Shown: positions 9,209 through 17,365 of the stretch, piece by piece
How positions within the stretch are numbered: position 1 is the first letter of the stretch
Layout: each line of letters starts with the position of its first letter
Assembly: GCA_003054665.1 (NCBI GenBank)
Contig: QAYY01000002.1
Span: 372,001 to 436,000, forward strand
Length of the DNA: 64,000 bases
From: Opitutaceae bacterium EW11
GTDB lineage: Bacteria > Verrucomicrobiota > Verrucomicrobiia > Opitutales > Opitutaceae
Direction: 5' to 3'
The notes under the pieces: model-generated
The model's database searches: none
Seen by the model: only the letters and a program-made list of their open reading frames with translations
Told to the model about the DNA's origin: nothing
Position numbers and translations under genes: made by a program

Positions 9209-9612
9209 AGGACTTTTGCGAGCTGGGGCTTGAGCTGCTCCGCGGGGAGACGAACGAGATTGGCCGCCATCAGGCGCGCATCGGCGTCGCGGCCCTCGCT
9301 CGATAGCTGGTCGAGGATGCGGCGGCCTTCCTCTTCCTCGCCCGCGAGACGCAGCGCGCAGCCGATATGGGCACGGACCAGTTCGCTGCGAGGAGCGAGC
9401 GCGGCGGCTTCGTTGCGGAGCAGTTCGACCGCGGCTTCCGGCCGCTGCATGACCATCGCGAGCACGGCCATGCCGAGCACAGGCACCTCGCTCTCCGGGC
9501 GGGCGGCCCTTGCGCCGTCGAAGAGCGCGGCGGCCTCGCCGTACAGGCCGTGCCAGACGGACCAGTAGCCGAGGCGCATCAGCAGGCGAACCAACTCAGC
9601 GGGCGTCTCCAT
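9205..9612 (-). CDS. sctG: SctG (YscG-like) TPR needle chaperone
   Basis: Probable cytoplasmic chaperone that, with SctE, holds the needle subunit SctF monomeric. It has 135 residues (YscG about 115), all helical, with TPR-like repeats (GLYGEAAALFDGARAARPES; QRPEAAVELLRNEAAALAP). It lies 17 bases after sctF and overlaps sctI, which is the YscG position. Generic TPR content makes sequence alone insufficient. The E-F-G order supports the assignment. Confidence 0.8.
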   Translation of the reverse strand: METPAELVRLLMRLGYWSVWHGLYGEAAALFDGARAARPESEVPVLGMAVLAMVMQRPEAAVELLRNEAAALAPRSELVRAHIGCALRLAGEEEEGRRILDQLSSEGRDADARLMAANLVRLPAEQLKPQLAKVL

Positions 9613-9629
9613 GCGGGCGATACGAGAGG

Positions 9630-9899
9630 TTAGCGGAGATTGCTGACGGCGTTCTTCGACGGCTCCTGGATCGCCTTGACCAGATTGGAGACGGCGGTGG
9701 CCGCGTTCGTGACCTGGTTGACGCGCATCTGGAGGAGGACGACGGCGCCGGGATCGGAGAAGTCCGTCTGGCTCGAGGCGCTGATGACGTTGTTCGTCTG
9801 CGTGCTCACGGTGGTCGCCATCGTGTGGATGGTGTCCCAGACGCTGGAGTCCGTGCCGAAGAGCGGGGTGAAGTCGATCGTGTTGGTGGAGGAGGCCAT
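9630..9899 (-). CDS. sctF: SctF (YscF/PrgI family) needle subunit
   Basis: Secreted subunit that polymerises into the needle, 89 residues (YscF 87). Two helices are predicted around a central turn. The C-terminal half (DPGAVVLLQMRVNQVTNAAT then SNLVKAIQEPSKNAVSNLR) follows the PrgI/YscF pattern: a P-x-x-LL start, a helix with Asn, and an SxLVKxIxxP segment. The start MASSTNTIDF lies 4 bases after sctE; longer upstream frames are shadows of sctE. Expected to be strongly expressed. Confidence 0.92.
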   Translation of the reverse strand: MASSTNTIDFTPLFGTDSSVWDTIHTMATTVSTQTNNVISASSQTDFSDPGAVVLLQMRVNQVTNAATAVSNLVKAIQEPSKNAVSNLR

Positions 9900-9903
9900 G
9901 GGT

Positions 9904-10131
9904 TTATCGTGGTTGAGAGGAAAGGGCGTAGCGGACGACGTCGCCGGCCTTCTCGATCGCGCTCTCGAGGCGGCGGGCGCGTTCGAAATCGGCCGGAGAA
10001 AGCCCGCGGCGAAGCTGGATCTGGAGGTCGACCATGGCCTGCTCGAGGCGGGCCTGGACGGCGTGGTGAAAGGAGCCGTCACGGCTCGCGGCCAGGGCTT
10101 GATCGAAATCGGGCGTGTCGACGGAAATCAT
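9904..10131 (-). CDS. sctE: SctE-like (YscE position) needle co-chaperone
   Basis: Small all-helical protein of 75 residues (YscE about 66 aa) placed directly before the needle gene, as yscE is. In Yersinia YscE and YscG together bind YscF in the cytoplasm. The sequence (FHHAVQARLEQAMVDLQIQLRRGLSPADFERARRLESAIEKAGDVVRYA) forms two amphipathic helices, consistent with that family, but the conservation is too low for certainty. It is the first gene of the second T3SS unit. A shared upstream motif lies 81 bases before its ATG, inside the end of sctD. Confidence 0.75.
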   Translation of the reverse strand: MISVDTPDFDQALAASRDGSFHHAVQARLEQAMVDLQIQLRRGLSPADFERARRLESAIEKAGDVVRYALSSQPR

Positions 10132-10212
10132 CGGTTCAACGTAGTGGAACGGGCATGACGCTTTCCCGGGCGAGGAGGGCGGTCAACGGGAGTGCTCCGG
10201 GAGGCGGGGTTT

Positions 10213-10230
10213 TTCACCCGTTCGGGGGAG
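10213..10230 (-). promoter_or_regulatory. conserved 18-bp motif upstream of sctE, site 1
   Basis: On the minus strand the site reads CTCCCCCGAACGGGTGAA and ends 81 bases before the sctE ATG. It overlaps the last codons and stop of sctD. The same motif, with the same orientation toward the downstream gene, occurs before sctW and before the hybrid kinase gene. The core CCCG-NN-CGGG is an imperfect dyad, which would suit a dimeric regulator. Function is inferred from position and conservation only. Confidence 0.6.
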
Positions 10231-11524
10231 TGGTTTGCTGGGCCAGGGCCGGAGGAGGCTCGACGGCCGCGGCGGCGGTCGTCTCGGCCGGGAGCGGCGT
10301 GCGAAGGGCGGCCGCGACGTCGTCGCCGACGCCCACGCGGAAGCGGTTGGTCCCGGCTTCGAGGGTGGCTTGGCCGTCGCGCACGCCCGAGAGCCGCCCG
10401 GCGTCGGGCAGCGTCGCGCCGCGGAAATACACGCTGCCGTCGCTGAGACGGAGCCAACCCTGGCCGTCGCCCAACTCCTGCAGGGCGACGACGCTCACGC
10501 CGTCCCAGCGGTGCTGCGGCGCCGGGGCGTTGGCGGGCGCGGGAGCCGGGTGGAGAATGGAATCCGCGGCGGGCGGGGGCACGGTTTCGGAGTCGAAGAC
10601 GATTTCCTCGCGCAGGCTGCGGATCCCGGGGATTTCCGCGAGCAGCTGCTGGCGGACGGGCGTCCAGAGTTCGCGCGAAGCCAGACGACCGCGCACCACG
10701 ACTTCGCCGGGGGCGCCGGCGGAAGCCTCGAGATTCACGGCGCGCGTGTTGAGGAGGGACCGCGCCGTGTCGACGATGCGAGGCATGCTCCAGAGCCGGA
10801 GCGTCACCTCGGGCAGCTGCTCGCGGAACGCGCCGGCGATCTCGCGCTGGGCCGCGTCGGACTCGACGTAGCCAGAAGCCGTGAGCCGTTCGCCCTGCGT
10901 GTCGAACGCGATCGCCCGGCCGTCGGGAAAGCCCTGCAGGAGCTGCTCGGCGCGCTCGCGCTCGCTGAGGTGCGGCGCGGCGGGCGCGTGCGGTCCCCAG
11001 CGAAGCCACAAGACGAGCCAGACGACGAGGAGGACGCCGCCGATCCCCGCGGTCCAGAGTGCGCGGCGCCGGACTTCGGGAGAGGGCGGTTTGCGCGCCA
11101 GCTTGCCGGCGGAGGATTCGCCGACGGCGCCGGCCGCGGCGGATGGCTCCGGCTGAGCGGCGGGCGCGGGCGGCTCTTTCTCCAGCTCGGGCGCGTCGGC
11201 GGGCGAAAGCAGCGGCCAGCGTGCATTCGCGGCGCCGATCACGAGGTGGGTGGTTCCGGCGGTGACGAAGCCGAAGGGCGGCACGGCCGCGGCGGACGGA
11301 ACGCGTTTGCCGTTGCAGAAAACGCGGCCGTCGAGCGGCTCGACGCTCACGCCGTCGGCCTGGACAACCAGCGCGAAATGCTGCGGCGCGACCAGCACGT
11401 CGTGGAGGACCAGGTCGCATTCGGGCTGTGAGCCCACCACTGTCCGGCCGGGGCGCAACGCGACCTCCGCGCCCTGATGCGGGCCGGAGACGATCTTGAG
11501 TATCCAATCACTGGAGTCGGGCAT
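10214..11524 (-). CDS. sctD: SctD (YscD/PrgH family) inner-membrane ring protein
   Basis: Bitopic ring protein linking cytoplasmic platform and periplasmic rings, 436 residues (YscD about 419). A cytoplasmic FHA-like domain spans about 1-100 (GPHQGAEVALRPGRTVVGSQPECDLVL). An Ala/Pro-rich linker and a single transmembrane helix (about 156-174, ALWTAGIGGVLLVVWLVLWL) follow. Periplasmic BON-like ring modules occupy about 190-370. The Pro-rich C-terminal tail is long. The start MPDSSDWILK lies 10 bases after sctC. It is the last gene of the sctW-to-sctD unit. Confidence 0.93.
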   Translation of the reverse strand: MPDSSDWILKIVSGPHQGAEVALRPGRTVVGSQPECDLVLHDVLVAPQHFALVVQADGVSVEPLDGRVFCNGKRVPSAAAVPPFGFVTAGTTHLVIGAANARWPLLSPADAPELEKEPPAPAAQPEPSAAAGAVGESSAGKLARKPPSPEVRRRALWTAGIGGVLLVVWLVLWLRWGPHAPAAPHLSERERAEQLLQGFPDGRAIAFDTQGERLTASGYVESDAAQREIAGAFREQLPEVTLRLWSMPRIVDTARSLLNTRAVNLEASAGAPGEVVVRGRLASRELWTPVRQQLLAEIPGIRSLREEIVFDSETVPPPAADSILHPAPAPANAPAPQHRWDGVSVVALQELGDGQGWLRLSDGSVYFRGATLPDAGRLSGVRDGQATLEAGTNRFRVGVGDDVAAALRTPLPAETTAAAAVEPPPALAQQTTPPNG

Positions 11525-11534
11525 GGCGGAAGGG

Positions 11535-13412
11535 TCAGGGCTTGGCCGTGATCGCCGCGGCCACGGGGAGGCCCCGGCCGGCCAGATCGTGGGCGGTTTG
11601 GGTGACGGTCTCCGGCTGGATGACCTGCGGCGGAAGCGGGCTCTTGGCCGGCTCGACGGCCGGGCGGTTGAGCCGCGCCTCCTTCTGCACATCGACGAGG
11701 CGCGGCGTGATGAAATAGAAACGCTGGGCGCGCGAATGGGAGTTCTGCGTGCGTTTGAAAAGCCGGCCGAGAACCGGGATGTTTCCGAGGCCGGGAACCT
11801 GGCGCGTGTTGTTTTCCTGGCGTTCGACGAAGTAGCCGCCGATGAGGAGCGTCTTGTCCGCCGGAACGACGGCCTGCGTGTTGATCGCGCTCTGCGTGGT
11901 GGAAGGCACGCCGTCGACCGTGCGCGTGCTGAAGGAGCCGTCCTGGACGCCGACGATGAGCCGGAACGTCACCTGGTCGCCGTCGCGAACGACCGTCGGC
12001 GTGACGCGCAGCTGCACGCCGGCGTGGACGTCGAAGAGATCGGCGTTTTCGCGGCCCGCGACGCGGATGTACACCGTCTCCTGCTGCTGGAGATTGGCCT
12101 CGATGTTTTCGAGCGTGATGACGGAGGGGCTCGTCACGAGTTGGGCGTCGCCTTTTTCCTCGAGGGCGCGGATGCGGGTCAGGAGCTGGTAACCGCCGAC
12201 GGGAACGAGCACGGAGGTCAACGCGCCGGGACCGCGGACGAGGTCCGGGCCATCGGTGAACGCGGGAGTCTGCCCGGTGTTCGAACCGTCGGCCGTGTTG
12301 TAGGCCCGGTCCGCCTCGAAGCCGCCTCGCACCTTCGTGCTGCCATGGCCGTCGCCGAGGGTGAGGAATTCGACGCCGAGCGACTTGCCGTTGTCGGCGT
12401 CGATGTCGACGACCGCGGCGGAGATTTCGATCACCGGACTCGAGACGTCGAGCTGCTCGATCAGGGACTGGTAGAGGGGCATGCGGGCCGCGATGTCGCG
12501 CACGACCACGGCGTTGAGCCGAGGGTCCGCCTGGATCAGCGGACGTTTGTCGTCGGGCTCGGTGGGGGAATCGTTTCCGCCCGCACCGGGAGCGCGTTTT
12601 TCCTCGGGCTCGGTTTCGCGCCCAATGGCGGCGAGACCCAAGCCGCGCAACCCGGTGAGCTGCCGGCGGCGTTCCTGCAGCGCGACGCCGGTGGAGAGTT
12701 CGCCGGACTGCGAGCCCATGAGATTCTGGAGGGCGCGGGCGACACCCGGCACGGTGGACTGCGACGTGCCGCCCTGGACGACGATATCGCTCGCCGAGGC
12801 GAACTTCAGCCGGAAGACCCGCACTTCGACGCGATTGTCCCGGGCTCGGGCGGCCTCTTCGTCCTGAGCCGCCTTGGCGTCGGCGGCGGCGCGCCGGTCT
12901 TTCTCCTGAAGGTCGAGCGTGCGCAGCAGCGGTTCGGCGATTTCGAGGAAGCGGGGTCCGCCGGAGAGCGTGATCACGCCGCCGGTGCCGCGCAGCGAGA
13001 TGCCGCGGCCCGCGGGTCCGGAGTCGAAGCCCAGCGCCTGGAAGGCGGAGACGGCCTGGGTCGGGGAAATAGCCTCGACGTTGACGACGCGCGTCTGGAG
13101 TTCGGACGCGGCGTCGACGTGGAGACGGGAGCCGTCCCAGAACCAGACGAGCTCGCTCGCCTCGCAGAGCGCGTCGAGAAAGGCCCGCGGGCGCAGTCCC
13201 TGGAACTCGCCCGAGACGCTGGACGTGGCGCGATCGGTCAATTGGAGCGGGATGCCCTGATCGGCGGCGAACGACTTCAGCAGCTGCCCGGCGGGCTGCC
13301 GATCGGCCCGGAGCGAAACGGAGTCGTGCCGCCAGGGAATCTCGTTCTGGGCGGCGAACCCGGCGACGGCCGAGGCGAGAAAGGCGAGGGCGGTGCGTAG
13401 TGGCAGGTTCAT
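11535..13412 (-). CDS. sctC: SctC (YscC family) outer-membrane secretin
   Basis: Outer-membrane channel of the injectisome, 625 residues (YscC about 607). Residues 1-22 form a signal peptide (MNLPLRTALAFLASAVAGFA). N0 and N1 ring domains follow (about 25-200). The secretin core runs from about 330 to 600 and includes VTSPSVITLENIEANLQQQETVYIRVAGREN and the terminal GNIPVLGRLFKRTQNSHSRAQRFYFITPRLV. An insertion rich in charged residues (about 250-300) sits before the core. The chosen ATG overlaps the chaperone gene upstream; the longer frame is a shadow. Confidence 0.97.
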   Translation of the reverse strand: MNLPLRTALAFLASAVAGFAAQNEIPWRHDSVSLRADRQPAGQLLKSFAADQGIPLQLTDRATSSVSGEFQGLRPRAFLDALCEASELVWFWDGSRLHVDAASELQTRVVNVEAISPTQAVSAFQALGFDSGPAGRGISLRGTGGVITLSGGPRFLEIAEPLLRTLDLQEKDRRAAADAKAAQDEEAARARDNRVEVRVFRLKFASASDIVVQGGTSQSTVPGVARALQNLMGSQSGELSTGVALQERRRQLTGLRGLGLAAIGRETEPEEKRAPGAGGNDSPTEPDDKRPLIQADPRLNAVVVRDIAARMPLYQSLIEQLDVSSPVIEISAAVVDIDADNGKSLGVEFLTLGDGHGSTKVRGGFEADRAYNTADGSNTGQTPAFTDGPDLVRGPGALTSVLVPVGGYQLLTRIRALEEKGDAQLVTSPSVITLENIEANLQQQETVYIRVAGRENADLFDVHAGVQLRVTPTVVRDGDQVTFRLIVGVQDGSFSTRTVDGVPSTTQSAINTQAVVPADKTLLIGGYFVERQENNTRQVPGLGNIPVLGRLFKRTQNSHSRAQRFYFITPRLVDVQKEARLNRPAVEPAKSPLPPQVIQPETVTQTAHDLAGRGLPVAAAITAKP

Positions 13413-13852
13413 GACGCGCCTTCCTGGCCGAAGGTCGGAGCGACGGAGAGGATCTTGCTCCGCCAGAATTCGAGTTCGTTGAGCATTTCCTCCGCGCCCT
13501 GGAGCACGGCGGCGGTGAGGCGCTCGTCGAGCGGCCACGTGCGCCAGAGGAGAAGCAGGTTTTCCTCCTCGTCGAAACTGAGGATCTCGGGCCGCGGCTG
13601 GCCCTTCAGGCGGCCGATGTTCCAGGTGAGCACCTGGCGGAGCACTTCCTGCTGCGTCTCCCAGGCTCCGGCGGCGTTGCGGCCCAGATTGCCGATCACG
13701 CCTTCGAGCACGACTTCGGTTTTCCCCCAGGGACCGAGGCGCAGCACGAGTTCCTCCACGCGCACTTCGTAGCGGCCGCGCGCGTCGGCTTCCGGTGGCT
13801 CCAGCCCGAGCTCTTCGCAGAGGGCGGTGAGGGCGAGTTTCAATTCGTTCAT
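13409..13852 (-). CDS. CesT/SycE-class T3SS chaperone (YscB position)
   Basis: Likely class I secretion chaperone, 147 residues, acidic, with alternating helix and strand pattern: an N-terminal helix (NELKLALTALCEELGLEPPE), then strands (YEVRVEELVLRLGPW) and a C-terminal helix (LTAAVLQGAEEMLNELEFWR). In Yersinia, YscB occupies the slot before YscC and pairs with SycN to escort YopN. The same pairing with the sycN-like gene at 16688-17068 is a reasonable inference. Sequence similarity across this family is low. It is tightly packed between sctV and sctC. Confidence 0.75.
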   Translation of the reverse strand: MNELKLALTALCEELGLEPPEADARGRYEVRVEELVLRLGPWGKTEVVLEGVIGNLGRNAAGAWETQQEVLRQVLTWNIGRLKGQPRPEILSFDEEENLLLLWRTWPLDERLTAAVLQGAEEMLNELEFWRSKILSVAPTFGQEGAS

Positions 13853-13855
13853 GGG

Positions 13856-15946
13856 TTACATTGAGATCCGGCCCAGCGGCTGGATGGTGATCTCCTCCGT
13901 CAGCTCCTGGTGCGAAAGCACCGGCAGGTCGTAGAACTCCTGTTCCACCAGCTTCCGCGTGTAGCGGCGCACGTCCATCGACGTGAGCAGGACGGGTCGC
14001 TGGGCGTTCTCCCAAAGGTTTCCGACCTCCCGGCGCACCGACTGGAGCATCTTCTTCACGCTCGCCGGATCGAGGGCGAGGTAGGAGCCGGCGGAGGTCT
14101 GGCGGATGGCCTTGCGAATCTTCTCCTCCACGTCGGGCTCCAACAGATACGCGGCGAGCAGGTTCTGTCCGCGGCTGAACTTGTAGCTGATGTAGCGCCG
14201 AAGCCCCGAGCGCACGTATTCGGTGAGCAATACGGCCTCCTTCTCCTTCTGGCCCCACTCGATGAGCGACTGGAGGATGCTGCGCAGGTTGCGGATCGAG
14301 ACGTCCTCCTGCACAAGGCGCTGGAGAACTTCGGTGATCTTCTGCACCGGCAGCACGCGCTGCACTTCGCGCACGACCTCGGGGAACTGCGCCTCCATCT
14401 GTTCGAGCAGGTATTTCGTCTCCTGCAGGCCGATGAAGTCGCCGGCGTAGCGCTTGAGGATGACGGACAAATGGTAGGTGAGCACCGGCGTGGGCTTGAG
14501 GAACGGCACGCGCGCCTGCGTCAGCGCGCCGATGTGCTCGTCGGCCACCCAGAGCGGGCGCAGTCCCTGGAGGAACGGTTTGTCCTCCACGAACGGCACC
14601 CCGAGCATCTTGAGCGATTCCGGCTTTTCGCGGGCAAGCACGTGCCCGCCGCGGAAGAGTCCCTCCGCCAGCGGCACCTCGTGGAGGAGGATGCGGTAGC
14701 TGCCGGCCTCGAGCGCGTCGTTGAAGCGCAGGTGAATGCCGGGAAACGGCACGCCGAGGTCGTGGTAAAGCGCCTGGCGGACGCGGATCAGCTCGTCGTT
14801 CATCGCTGCGGCGTCGACCGCGCTTTCGCTCGCGGCGGAGACGTCGAGCAGCAGCGGCACGGTGATCGAGAATTCCTCCGTGGACTCCCGTCGTTTCACC
14901 GCGGCTTTCTGGCCGGCCGGAGCCATGGCGGGAAGGTCGCGGCTGTCCCGCTGGGTCGCGGCCTTGGTCTTGCGGTAGAGCGCAAATCCGGCGCTGAGAG
15001 CGACCAGCCCGAGGGCGAGGAACGGGATCGTGGGAAAGCCCGGGACGAGTCCGAACGCGATCATGAAACCGCCGGCGATGAAAAGACCCTTCGGCTGCGA
15101 GAGGAGCTGCCGTCCGACGTCGCCGCCGAGCGTCGAGCCTTCCTCGGAGCCGACGCGGGTGACGATCATGCCGGCGGTGATCGAGATGAGCAGGGCGGGA
15201 ATCTGGGAGACGAGACCGTCGCCGATGGTGAGGATGGAGTAGGTCGAGAGCGCCTTCGGGACCTCCATGTCTTTCTGGAGGACGCCGATGGCGACGCCGG
15301 CGAGGATGTTGATCGCCGTGATGATGAGGCCGGCGATGGCGTCTCCTTTGACGAACTTCATCGCGCCGTCCATCGCGCCGTGGAGCTGGCTCTCTTTTTC
15401 CAGATCGGAGCGCCGGCGTTTCGCCTCGGCCTGGTCGATCGTCCCGGCCCGCAGGTCCGCGTCGACGCTCATCTGTTTGCCGGGCATCGCGTCGAGCGTG
15501 AAGCGCGCCGCGACCTCCGCCACGCGCTCGGCGCCCTTCGTGATGACGACGAACTGGACGATGGTGATGATGAGGAACACCACCACGCCGACGGCGAAGT
15601 TTCCTCCCACGACGAAGTTTCCGAAGGTGTAGATGATGTCGCCGGCGTGGGCCTCGAGCAGGATCAGCCGCGTGGTGGTGATGTTGAGACCGAGCCGGAA
15701 GAGCGTCGTGACGAGCAGCAGCGAGGGAAACGTGGAGAACGCCAGCACGTTCGGCACGTACATCGACAGGATCAGCAGCAGCACCGAGATGGAGAGATTC
15801 GCCGCCAGTAGCAGGTCCAGCAGCAGCGGCGGGATCGGCAGGATCATCAGCGAGAGGATCAGCACGACCATGACGGCGAGGAGCACGTCGGAGTACCGGC
15901 TCATGCCGAGCAGGCGGTTCTGCAGGGTGAGGACTTGGGCTTTCAT
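13856..15946 (-). CDS. sctV: SctV (YscV/LcrD/FlhA family) major export-gate protein
   Basis: Export-gate protein of 696 residues (LcrD about 704). The N-terminal half has about eight transmembrane segments (20-330). It contains the conserved cytoplasmic FHIPEP-type loop region, with FVVITKGAERVAEVAARFTLDAMPGKQMSVDADLRAG at about 120-160. The C-terminal cytoplasmic domain (350-696) forms the nonameric ring that receives chaperone-substrate complexes. Its ATG overlaps the stop of sctY as ATGA. No truncation is seen. Confidence 0.97.
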   Translation of the reverse strand: MKAQVLTLQNRLLGMSRYSDVLLAVMVVLILSLMILPIPPLLLDLLLAANLSISVLLLILSMYVPNVLAFSTFPSLLLVTTLFRLGLNITTTRLILLEAHAGDIIYTFGNFVVGGNFAVGVVVFLIITIVQFVVITKGAERVAEVAARFTLDAMPGKQMSVDADLRAGTIDQAEAKRRRSDLEKESQLHGAMDGAMKFVKGDAIAGLIITAINILAGVAIGVLQKDMEVPKALSTYSILTIGDGLVSQIPALLISITAGMIVTRVGSEEGSTLGGDVGRQLLSQPKGLFIAGGFMIAFGLVPGFPTIPFLALGLVALSAGFALYRKTKAATQRDSRDLPAMAPAGQKAAVKRRESTEEFSITVPLLLDVSAASESAVDAAAMNDELIRVRQALYHDLGVPFPGIHLRFNDALEAGSYRILLHEVPLAEGLFRGGHVLAREKPESLKMLGVPFVEDKPFLQGLRPLWVADEHIGALTQARVPFLKPTPVLTYHLSVILKRYAGDFIGLQETKYLLEQMEAQFPEVVREVQRVLPVQKITEVLQRLVQEDVSIRNLRSILQSLIEWGQKEKEAVLLTEYVRSGLRRYISYKFSRGQNLLAAYLLEPDVEEKIRKAIRQTSAGSYLALDPASVKKMLQSVRREVGNLWENAQRPVLLTSMDVRRYTRKLVEQEFYDLPVLSHQELTEEITIQPLGRISM

Positions 15947-16296
15947 TCGCTGGTTGCTTTCTGGGCCAGGACTTTGAGCAGCACTTCCCGCGCGCCGGGT
16001 TCGTCGCCCGACAGCCAGAGGGCCCGGGCGTAGATCAGGCCCATCGCGGTGCGCACGTGGGAGGGCGCGAGCGTGTAGGCGTGGGCGGCGAGTTTTGCCG
16101 CGCTTTCGACGCGGCCCGAGGAGAGTTCCGCGACGGCGAGGCAGCGCTCCACCTCCCCGTCGTCGGGGAGCGCGCGGTGAAGGGGACGCAGCAGCACCGC
16201 GGCCTCGCCCGGCCGCGACTGTTCGAGGTGCAGGTACGCCAGCACGACGAGGGCGTCGCGTTCCTGGACGGTAAAAAGGGGAAGGTCGGCGATCAT
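15943..16296 (-). CDS. sctY: SctY (YscY family) TPR chaperone of SctX
   Basis: TPR-type chaperone of 117 residues (YscY 114). The helical repeats (QERDALVVLAYLHLEQSRPGEAAVLLRPLHRALPDDGEVERCLAVAEL...) match the YscY pattern. YscY binds YscX and the export gate protein YscV, and here the order X-Y-V is retained with four-base overlaps on both sides. YscX/YscY are found in Ysc-type systems and not in flagella or SPI-type systems, so the pair helps to classify this apparatus. Confidence 0.88.
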   Translation of the reverse strand: MIADLPLFTVQERDALVVLAYLHLEQSRPGEAAVLLRPLHRALPDDGEVERCLAVAELSSGRVESAAKLAAHAYTLAPSHVRTAMGLIYARALWLSGDEPGAREVLLKVLAQKATSE

Positions 16297-16691
16297 CCCT
16301 TGATCAGCGCGTAACGCAGCGCTTCGCCGAGTTCGTGTTCGCTGCTGCGGGCCGCCAGCACAGCGAGCGCCGCCTTGAGCTCGGCCGCTTGTTCGGGGGC
16401 CGCCGTCTGGCGCTGCAGTTCGCGCAGCCGTGCGGAGATTTCTTCGCGCAGCAGGTGGAAACGCGACGGCCCGAGCACCGCGCGGTCGAACACCTTCGGG
16501 CGCACCGCCTCGAGGATGAGAGATTCGAACGTCTCCGCCCGCAGAATGGCGCGCAGGTGGGCGTCGACCGCGACGTCGATGGGCTGCAGGCGCGAGTCGT
16601 CGGGCAGCTTGGACGTTTCGCTTTCGCCGGTGAGGAAGATGCTGCTCAACCCCAGACGCGGCTGGAACGCTTCGGGCAGGGCCTTTTTCAC
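16293..16691 (-). CDS. sctX: SctX (YscX family) secreted Ysc-type component
   Basis: Secreted component of Ysc-type injectisomes that works with SctY and SctV, 132 residues (YscX 122). Family features are the N-terminal LPDDSRLQPIDVAVDAHLRAILR stretch followed by LEAVRPKVFDRAVLGPSRFHLLREEISARLRELQ, which aligns with the corresponding YscX segments. The C-terminal helix ends in a short basic tail. Overlaps of four bases with sycN and sctY imply co-translation. Recognition is by motif spacing as well as synteny. Confidence 0.87.
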   Translation of the reverse strand: MKKALPEAFQPRLGLSSIFLTGESETSKLPDDSRLQPIDVAVDAHLRAILRAETFESLILEAVRPKVFDRAVLGPSRFHLLREEISARLRELQRQTAAPEQAAELKAALAVLAARSSEHELGEALRYALIKG

Positions 16692-17068
16692 AGCGAGGCC
16701 TCCAGGACCTGGTGCTGACGGTCGAGCTGCCGGATCGCGTCGTGGAGTTTCGGCAGGGTGAATTCCTCCCTCGGCAGCACGACGGCGAGCACGACGTGGC
16801 CCTGCTGCATGCCGAGGTGAAAACGCTGCGCGTGCCGGCTCCGGTGGTGGACGAAGGAGAGCAGGCGCCGTCCGTCGACCTCCCAGCCGTTCGGAAGCGC
16901 GCGGCTCAGGCTGACGACGACGGCGTCCTGGTACTCGCCCGCGACGTCGATCCCGAGCGTGCCGATCGACTGCAGTCCGAGCGCGACGCAGCCGTTCTGG
17001 CGAAACTGGAGGTGCTGCATGCCCATGGAGCGGCCGAATTCCGCCAGGGTTTCGGTGATCGTGTTCAT
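16688..17068 (-). CDS. sycN: SycN-like chaperone of the gatekeeper
   Basis: Class I chaperone of 126 residues (SycN 123). In Yersinia SycN pairs with YscB to bind YopN. The product has the SycN layout: an N-terminal helix (ITETLAEFGRSMGM), strands through the middle, and a C-terminal segment VLPREEFTLPKLHDAIRQLDRQHQVL that resembles the SycN end. The start MNTITETL gives a four-base overlap with the tyeA stop; an upstream ATG in the same frame lies inside tyeA and is rejected. The expected partner is the chaperone at 13409-13852. Confidence 0.85.
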   Translation of the reverse strand: MNTITETLAEFGRSMGMQHLQFRQNGCVALGLQSIGTLGIDVAGEYQDAVVVSLSRALPNGWEVDGRRLLSFVHHRSRHAQRFHLGMQQGHVVLAVVLPREEFTLPKLHDAIRQLDRQHQVLEASL

Positions 17069-17364
17069 GGGACTTCCTCCAGTGAGATTTCCTGGTCGAG
17101 GGCGGTCTGGAGCGCCTCGAGCATCTTTTCCCGCGCCTCCGGGGTGGCGAAGAGCTTGAGCGGGATGAGGCGGACCCGCTCCTTCAGCTGGGTGAGAAAG
17201 AAGATCCGGGCATCCACCGCGTGAATACCGGCGTCGGTCGCCAGTTTTCCGAAACGGTCGGGATCGGTCCACCGCTGGCTGGCCATCTGCAGGATCTCGC
17301 GCAGCAGGTCGTGCGCGGTGAAGGTGCTCGGAGCCGGGCTGGATCTGGAAGCGGGCGTGTTCAC
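17065..17364 (-). CDS. tyeA: TyeA-like gatekeeper co-factor
   Basis: Small helical protein of 99 residues (TyeA 92) that binds the C-terminus of the gatekeeper and regulates effector release. The core (LLREILQMASQRWTDPDRFGKLATDAGI ... FFLTQLKERVRLIPLKLFATPEAREKMLEALQTALD) follows the TyeA pattern, including the RLxPLxxF segment. It is encoded separately from sctW, as in Yersinia, and not fused as in SPI-type gatekeepers. It lies one base after the sctW stop. Confidence 0.89.
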   Translation of the reverse strand: MNTPASRSSPAPSTFTAHDLLREILQMASQRWTDPDRFGKLATDAGIHAVDARIFFLTQLKERVRLIPLKLFATPEAREKMLEALQTALDQEISLEEVP

Positions 17365-17365
17365 G

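Noticed and set aside
9205-9612. A yscH/yopR-type gene between sctG and sctI
   Set aside because: sctG and sctI overlap by four bases, leaving no room for a YscH-like gene.
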